Positions 27,580 to 34,651 of a DNA stretch of 64,000 nt are shown here, in pieces (the first letter of the stretch is position 1; each line of letters begins with the position of its first letter). The stretch is from the NCBI GenBank assembly GCA_022825385.1, contig JAJDWX010000037.1:67748-131747 (forward strand), given 5' to 3'. The translations under genes and the position numbers were made by a program. The DNA comes from Rhodothermales bacterium (GTDB taxonomy: Bacteria; Bacteroidota; Rhodothermia; Rhodothermales; VXPQ01). The notes beneath the pieces were generated by a model. It did not search any database and was not told where the DNA came from. It saw only the letters and a program-made list of their open reading frames with translations.

Positions 27580-28044
27580 ATGCTAAAGCCATCCTTATTG
27601 GTTCTGTCGCTCTCCTTGTTGACGATGTCATTTTCGCCTCTATCATCCGATAGTTCTGGCGCGGAACTTGATCCACATGCATATGTAAGGGTCGGCCATC
27701 CTGGTCCTTGGGATAATTACTCGAACACGCTTGTAGTGCCCAGTGGTGTGGTTTGCGGAGGTGGGTTTTCCAGTGCATGCGAATTGTATCTTGATATTGA
27801 TGTGAATGGTGGCAATACCGGAGACCCGGATATTTTTACAGTGATTGTATATAAGAATAATGTTGCAATTGATTGGTATAATTTTTATCCACATCTCGAT
27901 GACAATGTTACTGAAACATATACAGGATATACTGGGGATATATTCCATTTGGCCATTTATTCGAGCATATGTGTATGTACAGGTACCAGTTGGGTGCCTC
28001 CTGGCACATCGCATCCTTCAATTACTGCGGAATTAAATATTTAA
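27580..28044 (+). CDS. Small secreted protein of unknown function, low-GC
   Basis: A 154-residue protein I do not recognise. ATG 27580 is chosen because a clear signal peptide follows (MLKPSLLVLSLSLLTMSFSP); an in-frame start at 27493 would bury it. The mature part is all-beta in look, rich in aromatic and acidic residues (DIDVNGGNTGDPDIFTVIVY, WYNFYPHLDDNVTETY), with four Cys (VVCGGGF and SACEL; SSICVCTG) that could form two disulfides. The motif NTGDPDIF suggests a calcium-binding jelly-roll or pre-peptidase-like fold, not shown. Base and codon use are strikingly AT-rich compared with neighbours, and it sits between copies of another gene's 3' end, so recent transfer is likely. Confidence 0.75.
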   Translation: MLKPSLLVLSLSLLTMSFSPLSSDSSGAELDPHAYVRVGHPGPWDNYSNTLVVPSGVVCGGGFSSACELYLDIDVNGGNTGDPDIFTVIVYKNNVAIDWYNFYPHLDDNVTETYTGYTGDIFHLAIYSSICVCTGTSWVPPGTSHPSITAELNI

Positions 28045-28058
28045 CTTGATTGTCAAGT
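28044..28058 (+). repeat. Right inverted-repeat element / hairpin after the low-GC cargo gene
   Basis: ACTTGA, TTG, TCAAGT forms a perfect 6-bp hairpin overlapping the last base of the stop codon of the gene ending at 28044. Within it TTGTCAAGT (28050-28058) is the inverse of ACTTGACAA at 27498. There is no T tract, so it is not a standard terminator. Confidence 0.4.
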
Positions 28059-28089
28059 AAATAATAACCCTGTACAGCAAGGCCGTTCG

Positions 28090-28175
28090 GTTCCGTGTGT
28101 TACTGGCCGGAAACACCCGTCGTCGCCACCCCCTACCCCCCCGAATCATCCCCTTTGCGGCGCGGCGGTTTCCGG
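28090..28175. repeat. Copy 2 of the 3'-end/downstream flank of the glycosyl-hydrolase-like gene
   Basis: These 86 bases match 29420-29505, covering the downstream flank (GTTCCGTGTG, TACTGG, CGGAAAC) plus the last few codons of the gene (CGAATCATCCCCTTTGCGGC on plus). The match stops after TTTCCGG, where unrelated DNA begins. Copies 2 and 3 share flank that copy 1 lacks. The rest of the gap 28045-28390 shows no gene I can support. Confidence 0.75.
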
Positions 28176-28390
28176 GAGCGAATGGTTGTGATCCTAAAGG
28201 ATGTCTGAGGGCACGTCCTGCCCTATGTGCCGTACCGTGCCTTCAAGGATAAGAAGAAGGCGTGCTTCCTAACCAGATGCTTTCCAAGCACTTGACCAAT
28301 AATTTACTACCTTGTGGCTGTTGCTGTTATGACCATAGCCCGCGATAACGTTTTTCATTGGGCGCTATATATAAAAATGCCCAAAGCAGA

Positions 28391-28999
28391 TTAAAATTCC
28401 GAGGTTGTTTGTATTAATTCGGCAACAAGTTCAGTTAATGGTCCGAGATAGTTATCTCCGCCAGCATCTGCATTCTTTAAGGCTTTGACATACCGAGTTC
28501 GATTATGTCCCGTACTAAGCGATTCTAATAATTTAGGGCCTTCCGGTAAAAACCCTCCAATTTTTGTACAAAGAATAAAGTAGAATACTGCTCTTGCAGT
28601 TCTTCCATTTCCATTAACAAAGGGATGTATGTTATTTATACGCCATAAAGCAAAGCAAGAAAGAGGAATAGGAGTTGATGTTTCCCAGAAATCGTTAATC
28701 TGCACTACGAATTCCTCCATAAGCATAGGGACATAGCCTGAAGCGGGTGGCCTATATGTGCCAACGTATACGGGGTATTTACGATATTGTCCGGCATCTT
28801 CATGCAAACCTGCTATAGCATGACAATTCAGGTTTTTAATAAACGACTGGGATAGCCTTGGCGGATGAGGATGGTCCAAAGCGATTTGAATCGTTGAATT
28901 CATGAAGTCGTAGTGTCTCCCGTAATTTTCTGCTTTGAGGTGCTGGTAGAGAGGATTGTCTTCTCCTCCGGGCAACTCTGATAAGTTTGCTATACTCAT
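28391..28999 (-). CDS. Fic-domain protein (probable AMP/nucleotidyl transferase) with a variant active-site motif
   Basis: A 202-residue Fic protein. The motif HPFVNGNGRTAR at residues 125-136 supplies the catalytic His125 and the GNGR anion-hole loop. The usual acidic residue (HxFxDGNGR or E) is Asn129 here; that residue normally holds Mg-ATP phosphates, so activity may be altered. A flap region (YPVYVGTYRPPASGYVP, 75-91) and an N-terminal NLSELPGGEDNPLYQHL segment are visible; no SxxxEG inhibitory helix was recognised inside the protein. The start codon overlaps the stop of an upstream 64-residue gene (ATGA), the usual layout of a toxin-antitoxin or regulator pair. DNA is AT-rich and lies in the accessory pocket. 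Target and toxicity are unknown. Confidence 0.88.
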   Translation of the reverse strand: MSIANLSELPGGEDNPLYQHLKAENYGRHYDFMNSTIQIALDHPHPPRLSQSFIKNLNCHAIAGLHEDAGQYRKYPVYVGTYRPPASGYVPMLMEEFVVQINDFWETSTPIPLSCFALWRINNIHPFVNGNGRTARAVFYFILCTKIGGFLPEGPKLLESLSTGHNRTRYVKALKNADAGGDNYLGPLTELVAELIQTTSEF

Positions 29000-29190
29000 T
29001 TTACCTTCCCGTACCGATTATCGAAATGTTTTGCGACCTCGTCTCTCGTCATGGTGTCTTTAGGCCCCATCATCCCCATGGTAAAGGAGATAGCCCCCTC
29101 TCTTTGCTCCTTGGGGCTTAACGATTTTTTCGCTTGCTTACGCAGCTTGGTTTCCAGTGCTTGGTATTTCGGTTTGCTTTCCAGAGTCAT
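28996..29190 (-). CDS. Small protein upstream of fic, possible antitoxin/partner
   Basis: A 64-residue, Lys-rich, mostly helical protein: residues 1-35 (KYQALETKLRKQAKKSLSPK) are predicted helix, then REGAISFTMGMMGPKD and a short C-terminal helix (TRDEVAKHFDNRYGKVK). It ends with a 4-base overlap into fic, so the two are co-translated. Known Fic antitoxins such as VbhA or YhfG carry an (S/T)xxxE(G/N) helix; this protein has only SPKEQREG, where the spacing does not fit. It may therefore be a different kind of partner. Not recognised otherwise. Confidence 0.65.
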   Translation of the reverse strand: MTLESKPKYQALETKLRKQAKKSLSPKEQREGAISFTMGMMGPKDTMTRDEVAKHFDNRYGKVK

Positions 29191-29310
29191 GGCTTTCAGT
29201 ACTTGTGCAGTCAGGAGTTGTCAAAAGCGATTATGAGCAGGGCTGGGCCAGAGGAGGTACTCGTGCGGTCATCCTCACCCCCAAGGATGGAAGTATACAA
29301 AAATTACAGG

Positions 29311-29338
29311 TTATTTGCAAGAAAAAAGACGCAAATAA
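29311..29338. promoter_or_regulatory. Dyad upstream of the small-protein/fic unit
   Basis: The perfect 8-bp arms TTATTTGC (29311-29318) and GCAAATAA (29331-29338) enclose 12 A-rich bases. The dyad is about 120 bases upstream of the start at 29190 on the minus strand, a plausible place for an autoregulatory operator. The rest of 29191-29461 holds copy 3's downstream flank and nothing else supported. Confidence 0.35.
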
Positions 29339-29461
29339 TCGTTTTTCCGTCTGGAAAGAGGCCAGCGGGTAAGTTCGCCGTGACAGGAGCGAAGGAGCAC
29401 AGAGGCCGGAGGCCATGCAGTTCCGTGTGCTACTGGACGGAAACGCCCGTCGTCGCACCCC

Positions 29462-31330
29462 CTACCACCCCCGAATCATCCCCTTTGCGGCGCGGCGGTT
29501 TCCGGCGTCCAGCACGTAATAATAGGCCCCGGGGACGACGGCGCGTCCGGCGGCGTCCCGCCCGTCCCAGCGCACGGCATGGGGGCCTTCGGGTTTCCAC
29601 TGTCCTTCGGCCAAGCTGGCGACCTCCCGCCCGAGCACATCATATATATGGAGCGTGACCGGCGCCGGACGGCCCAACGCAAACCGGATTTCCACGGTCT
29701 CCCGGAACGGATTCGGATAGCTCTGCTCCAGTTCGAACGCTTCCGGGCGCTCGGTTTCGGAGCCGGTCGGCCCGCCGAGGGACACGACGTTGCTGGCCGC
29801 GCTTTCTATGGAATTCGCGCTAACCGCCGTCACGAAATAATGCAGGGGATCCGCCCCCGCAAGCATTCCGTCTCCATCGACGAACGAAGTTTCTCCGGTC
29901 ACGGCCACCAGGTTGTTCGGGTCGTCCATGGCGAAGGCGGGAGGCGGCGGCGTCGGGGAGCGCATCCGATACACGGCATACCGCCGCGCTTCGGGCGCGG
30001 AAGCGTCGGGCGCCGCCCAGGAAAGCCGTACGCCGTCCGCCCCGGTCAGGGCATAGGTCAGTTCGCCCGGCGCGCCCGGCGCCGCCATATCCTTCCAGTC
30101 CATGGGCGGCGTAAGCGCCGGATTCCGGTACAAATCCGTCCGCAGCGTGTCCGCAAAGCCCTTTGACGAAAAGACGGTGATGTTTTTCGCCCGGAAGAAC
30201 ACGCTGCCCTGAATGTCGTCGCGGGCGCGATTAAACCGGACTTGCCGGGGCACCTCCCTTTCCGAAAACAACGTATTGCTGAAGGTGGCCCGGTCCGACC
30301 GGTACAGGCCGTGGCCGACGTAGAGATGCCGCCCCGCTTCGGCGACGCGCGCGGCCCACCAGGGCGCCAGTTTGGCGTAGTCCTGTCCGCCGCCGAAAGC
30401 CCAGTAGAGTTGCGGCGCGAGATAGTCCACCGTGCCGGCCTCCAGCCACGCTATGGCGTCGCCGTAGATTACGTTATAGGCGTCCAGCCCCACAATGCCC
30501 GCAGGCACCCGGTTTTTCCATATCCCGAAGGGGCTCACGCCGAATTTTACGGACGGGCGAATGGCCCGTACGCTGTCCGCCACTTGCGCCACGAACAGGT
30601 TTATATTGTCGCGGCGCCAGTCTGCAATGCTGAAAAAGCCTCTCGAATCGTTGTTGAACGTGGCCCAGTCCTGCGTTCCGATCTGGTTTGGCGGATACGG
30701 GTAGAAATAATCGTCGAAGTGCACCCCGTCGATATCATAGCGCCGCGCGACGTCCGCAATGACGGTTGCAATATAATCGCGCGCTTCCTGCAATCCCGGA
30801 TTCAGCACCGTCAGGTTGCCAATGGAAAGCGTCCATTCGGGATGTTGCCTTGAGACGTGAGAGGAATGGTTTGGATACCCCGAACCGCGCACGGCCCGAT
30901 AGGGATTGAACCAGGCGTGCAGCTCCATGCCTCGCTTGCGCGCTTCCGCTATGGCGAACGCGAGAGGATCGTAGAATGGATTCGGCGGGGCGCCCTGCCT
31001 GCCCGTAAGCCAGTAGGACCAGGGTTCGTAGGGCGAGTCGTACAGGGCGTCCGCCTCGGGCCGCACCTGAAAGAACACCGCGTTGACGCCCGCCGCCTGC
31101 AACTTGTCCAGCATGGTCGCAAGTTGCGCCTTCTGCGTGTCGACGATCCTCGCGCCGTTGCCCCGAACGCCGGGCCAGTCGAGATTGACGACCGTGGCGA
31201 TCCAGGCTCCCCGGAACTCGTGCTTGGGCGCGGGCTGCGCGGACGCGGGCGCAGCAAGCGCCGTGATCGCAAGGATCGCCGCCGCCGCGACGCAGCGCGT
31301 ATATTTGTAAAAAAGCATGGTTCGCCGCAT
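29462..31330 (-). CDS. Family-10-like glycosyl hydrolase (GHL10/DUF187) with C-terminal sorting domain
   Basis: About 622 residues. The start is ATG 31330 or 31318; both lead into a signal peptide (CVAAAAILAITALAAPASAQ). The catalytic TIM barrel begins HEFRGAWIATVVNLDWPG, with TMLDKLQAAGVNAVFFQVRPEADALY, ELHAWFNPYR, YDIDGVHFDDYFYPYP, KFGVSPFGIW and DYLAPQLYW. The His-Phe-Asp-Asp segment is the conserved acid region of this family, which acts on bacterial surface or other beta-linked glycans. A fibronectin-like domain follows, then a sorting domain (EQSYPNPFRETVEIRFAL, ending KGMIRGW). Its 3' end exists in two further partial copies at 27272 and 28090. It is transcribed divergently from a TonB receptor operon across a repeat-rich promoter region. 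Confidence 0.9.
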   Translation of the reverse strand: MRRTMLFYKYTRCVAAAAILAITALAAPASAQPAPKHEFRGAWIATVVNLDWPGVRGNGARIVDTQKAQLATMLDKLQAAGVNAVFFQVRPEADALYDSPYEPWSYWLTGRQGAPPNPFYDPLAFAIAEARKRGMELHAWFNPYRAVRGSGYPNHSSHVSRQHPEWTLSIGNLTVLNPGLQEARDYIATVIADVARRYDIDGVHFDDYFYPYPPNQIGTQDWATFNNDSRGFFSIADWRRDNINLFVAQVADSVRAIRPSVKFGVSPFGIWKNRVPAGIVGLDAYNVIYGDAIAWLEAGTVDYLAPQLYWAFGGGQDYAKLAPWWAARVAEAGRHLYVGHGLYRSDRATFSNTLFSEREVPRQVRFNRARDDIQGSVFFRAKNITVFSSKGFADTLRTDLYRNPALTPPMDWKDMAAPGAPGELTYALTGADGVRLSWAAPDASAPEARRYAVYRMRSPTPPPPAFAMDDPNNLVAVTGETSFVDGDGMLAGADPLHYFVTAVSANSIESAASNVVSLGGPTGSETERPEAFELEQSYPNPFRETVEIRFALGRPAPVTLHIYDVLGREVASLAEGQWKPEGPHAVRWDGRDAAGRAVVPGAYYYVLDAGNRRAAKGMIRGW

Positions 31331-31337
31331 GCAAAAA

Positions 31338-31403
31338 TGAGTTTTAAGTGAAATTAAAATGAGTTTCGGATGAAGACGAAGTGAGTTTAGGGTGAATACG
31401 AAA
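31338..31403. promoter_or_regulatory. Six head-to-tail 11-bp repeats (three 22-bp units): OmpR/PhoB-type operator candidate
   Basis: Units start at 31338, 31360 and 31382, exactly 22 bp apart, each TGAGTTTNNNNTGAA followed by an A-rich end. Each splits into two 11-bp halves, TGAGTTTNNNN and TGAANNNNAAN, all six beginning TGA. Two helical turns per unit is the geometry of tandem sites for OmpR-family winged-helix response regulators. The array lies between the divergent gene at 31330 (minus) and the receptor operon at 31509 (plus), so it could control both. Confidence 0.6.
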
Positions 31404-31508
31404 CGAAAATACCCAAAACGCAATATTGTTGTTGCGGAATTTCTTGTGATTCCGTACTGTTTAAGTGCGTTTTGGAAATTCCTTTTTCTCCTGCCTTGTG
31501 GCTACGCC

Positions 31509-34500
31509 ATGAAACGGAATTTTTCCTGCATTGGCCTGATAGCGGCCCTCGCTATCCTTACGGCTTCGGGCGCCTTCGCCCAGTCCGGCAAGATCGCCGG
31601 GCGCGTCATCGACGCCGACGGCGCCCCGATTCCCGGAGCGAACGTCGTGATCGTGGACGACATTCGGGGGGCGGCGACAGATGCGGACGGCTATTATGTG
31701 ATTCTGAATGTTTCGCCCGGCGTCTACGCGCTGCGCGGCTCCTTTATCGGCTTTACGGCGCAAACGATACAGGATGTTCGGGTCAACATAGACCAGACGA
31801 CCGCCATAGATTTTCAGCTGAACGAAGACGCCCTCGGGCTTGACGAAGTGGTGGTGACGGCGGATCTGCCCGTCGTGCAAGCCGACGTTTCCAACAGCCA
31901 GTTGAACGTATCGTCCGACCAGATCGAGGCGCTCCCCGTCTCCAGCATATCCAGCGTGGTGGGCTTGCAGGCCGGGGTGCAGGGGCTGTCCGTGCGGGGA
32001 AGCGGCTCCGACGAACTGGCGTTCATGGTCAACGGCCTGGGCCTCCGGGACGAACGCAACAACGCGCCCTTCACCAACATCAGCCTTACCTCCGTTCAGG
32101 AAGTGCAGGTGCAGACCGGCGGGTTCAACGCCGAGTACGGCAACGTGCGTTCGGGCGTGGTCAATGTCGTAACGCGGGAAGGCAGCGCGGACCGGTATCA
32201 ACTGGACGCCATCGTGCGCTACAGCGCGCCCGCCCAGAAGCACTTCGGCGCCCGCGCCGACGACCTGGGCGCCTACTGGATTCGCCCCTTCATGGACCCG
32301 GACGTGGCCTGGCTGGGCACGGAAAGCGGCGCATGGGACGAAGCCACCCAGCAGCAATATCCCAATTTCGAGGGCTGGGTGGCCGTGTCCGATCAATTGT
32401 TGCGAGACGACGATCCCGGCAACGATTTGACGCCGGAAGCGCTTCAGAAAGCGTTTCTCTGGCAGCACCGGAAAGAAATGGAGATCGTTTCGCCGGACTA
32501 CAACATAGACGTGGGCCTGGGCGGCCCTGTCCCGCTTGTCGGCAAGGCGCTGGGGAACCTGCGTTTCTACGCTTCTTTCCGGTACGATCAGGACATGTAC
32601 CTCATTCCCCTGCATACGGACCGGTTCCGGGCGCATACGGGCCATGTCAAGTTCACCAGCAACCTGGCTCCCGGCATGAAACTCACCGTGGAAGGGTTGC
32701 AGGGCCGCAACAAGGGGACGGCCAGCAGTCGCGCCGGACAGCCGGGCATTTTTCGTTCGCCGTCCAGTATCGCCGCGCAACTGAACCGGATCAGTTTTAT
32801 CGATTCCCGCACGTTCTCCGGCGACTACTGGGGGCCCTCCACGGTGGATTCCTGGATGGCCGGGACCAAATTCACGCATTTGCTAAGCAACGCTTCGTTC
32901 TACGAAATACGATTCAACGCCTTCGGGTCCCGTTACGACACCACTCCCGGCCCGCTCCGCGACGAAACGCCGGTCGTAACGTTCGGGGGCGTGGGTTTCG
33001 ACGAGGCGCCGTTCGGTTTCCAGCCCAAGCCCACCTTTGGCGTGGACGGCATGCGCACCGGCGTGGGCATGAGCAACGCCCGCGACAGCAGTCGCGTCAT
33101 TACGTATAATCTGCAAGGGGATTTCACCAGCCAGGTCAATCGGTTCCTGCAAGTCAAAACAGGCCTGGAATTCAACCTCTCCGATACCCGGGTGAACTAC
33201 GGGCGATACGACGAATTTCTTCCCAGCAGCAATTCGCATTCGACTTGGGAAAAGACGCCCGTACGGGGGGCGGCCTACGCGCAAAGCAAGCTTGAATTCA
33301 AGGGCATGATCGCCAACCTTGGCGTACGGCTTGATTATTTCAACGCGGGGGGAGACTGGATATCCTACGAAGATCCGTTCACCAACGCCTTTTCGGCCCG
33401 TTTTTCAAGCCAGATCGATTCGTTGCTGGCGAAGGAACCGACGTCTCCGCTTTTCAAGCTCAGTCCCCGCATGGGCGTTTCGTTTCCCGTTACGGCCGTC
33501 AGCAAGTTGTTCTTCAATTACGGGCATTTCCACTCGCTTCCCGACCCGAACAATCTGTACCTGATTCGCCCCTTTACGGAGACCGGGCAAATCAGCCGCG
33601 TTGCGAATCCGAACAATCCGCTGCCGAAAACGATCGCGTACGAACTTGGATACGAACAAGCGCTCTTTGACCAGTTTCTGGCGCGCCTGGCCGGGTATTA
33701 CAAGGACGTATCGCTACAGCCCTATCTGGTGGAATACGTCAGCCGCGACGGACAGGTCAACTACGACGTAACGGAACCCAATTCCTACGAAGACATCCGG
33801 GGTTTCGAGGTCACGCTTTCGCGGACCCGCGGGCGGTGGGTGCAAGGATTCGTCAATTATACGTACATGGTTTTCACGTCGGGCTATTTTGGCCTCCGGC
33901 GCAATTTCGAAAACCCGACGGCGCAGCGCGAATTCGAAGAAAGCGACGCGGAGCGGCGGCGCGCTTCCTCCAAGCCCGTTCCCCGGCCCTACGGACGATT
34001 GAATCTCGACGTCATTTCCCCCGCCGATTTCGGGCCGAACGTGGGCGCGATACATCCGCTCGGCGGCTGGCGAGCCAGTTTCATCGGAAGTTGGCAGCAG
34101 GGGAGTAAATATACGTGGACGGGCGGCGGCGCCGTGCCCGGGGTGCTGAACAATGTTTCGTTCCGGGATTCCTGGAACCTGAACCTGCGTTTTTCGAAGC
34201 AATTCGATGTCGGGGGGCGCCGGGCGCAGTTTTTCGTGGACATCTTTAACGTGCTGAACCGGCGGACGCTTTCGTTCAGCGGATTCGTGGACGGCAACGA
34301 CCAGAACGCCTACCTGCGGTCGCTGCACCTGCCGGAATCGGACGACTACGCCACGAACATTCCGGGGGACGACAAGATCGGCGCCTGGCGCAAGTACGAA
34401 ACAGCCTTCCAGCCCATGCAGCGCATCCCCGACCGCGCCAACGTGACGGCGCCCGACCCCGGCGTCATCTACTGGGAGTACGAAACAAGAACCTGGCTCG

Positions 34501-34649
34501 AATACCAGGACGGGGGCTGGGCGCCCGCCGACCAGCGAAAGGTAGACGACGCCCTGGACAACAAGGCGTACATCGACATGCCCAACCAGAACTACCTGAC
34601 GTTCCTGAATCCGCGGGACGTGTACTGGGGCCTCCGAATCACGCTGTAA
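31509..34649 (+). CDS. TonB-dependent receptor with CarboxypepD-regulatory-like domain
   Basis: ATG 31509 is chosen because MKRNFSCIGLIAALAILTAS begins a proper signal peptide; the frame is open further upstream across the repeat array. Product is 1046 residues: regulatory domain (GKIAGRVIDADGAPIPGANV to about 105), VVVTADLPVV, plug (about 110-225; GLSVRGSGSDELAFMVNGLG, TGGFNAEYGNVRSGVVNVV) and a long barrel ending YWGLRITL. It is the first gene of a plus-strand operon: receptor, surface protein (2-base gap), PorV-like barrel, TIG lipoprotein. The order matches the minus-strand cluster at 17708-25062. Substrate unknown; the neighbouring exported glycosidase hints at a glycan. Confidence 0.93.
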   Translation: MKRNFSCIGLIAALAILTASGAFAQSGKIAGRVIDADGAPIPGANVVIVDDIRGAATDADGYYVILNVSPGVYALRGSFIGFTAQTIQDVRVNIDQTTAIDFQLNEDALGLDEVVVTADLPVVQADVSNSQLNVSSDQIEALPVSSISSVVGLQAGVQGLSVRGSGSDELAFMVNGLGLRDERNNAPFTNISLTSVQEVQVQTGGFNAEYGNVRSGVVNVVTREGSADRYQLDAIVRYSAPAQKHFGARADDLGAYWIRPFMDPDVAWLGTESGAWDEATQQQYPNFEGWVAVSDQLLRDDDPGNDLTPEALQKAFLWQHRKEMEIVSPDYNIDVGLGGPVPLVGKALGNLRFYASFRYDQDMYLIPLHTDRFRAHTGHVKFTSNLAPGMKLTVEGLQGRNKGTASSRAGQPGIFRSPSSIAAQLNRISFIDSRTFSGDYWGPSTVDSWMAGTKFTHLLSNASFYEIRFNAFGSRYDTTPGPLRDETPVVTFGGVGFDEAPFGFQPKPTFGVDGMRTGVGMSNARDSSRVITYNLQGDFTSQVNRFLQVKTGLEFNLSDTRVNYGRYDEFLPSSNSHSTWEKTPVRGAAYAQSKLEFKGMIANLGVRLDYFNAGGDWISYEDPFTNAFSARFSSQIDSLLAKEPTSPLFKLSPRMGVSFPVTAVSKLFFNYGHFHSLPDPNNLYLIRPFTETGQISRVANPNNPLPKTIAYELGYEQALFDQFLARLAGYYKDVSLQPYLVEYVSRDGQVNYDVTEPNSYEDIRGFEVTLSRTRGRWVQGFVNYTYMVFTSGYFGLRRNFENPTAQREFEESDAERRRASSKPVPRPYGRLNLDVISPADFGPNVGAIHPLGGWRASFIGSWQQGSKYTWTGGGAVPGVLNNVSFRDSWNLNLRFSKQFDVGGRRAQFFVDIFNVLNRRTLSFSGFVDGNDQNAYLRSLHLPESDDYATNIPGDDKIGAWRKYETAFQPMQRIPDRANVTAPDPGVIYWEYETRTWLEYQDGGWAPADQRKVDDALDNKAYIDMPNQNYLTFLNPRDVYWGLRITL

Positions 34650-34651
34650 CC

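Noticed and set aside
28176-28390. Possible remnant of a transposase or other gene between copy 2 of the repeat and fic
   Set aside because: No frame of useful length and no recognisable motif; stop codons occur in all frames I tried.
31338-31403. Could the 22-bp repeats be a small CRISPR array?
   Set aside because: Units are contiguous with no unique spacers, and no cas genes are nearby. The 11-bp substructure fits a regulator site better.
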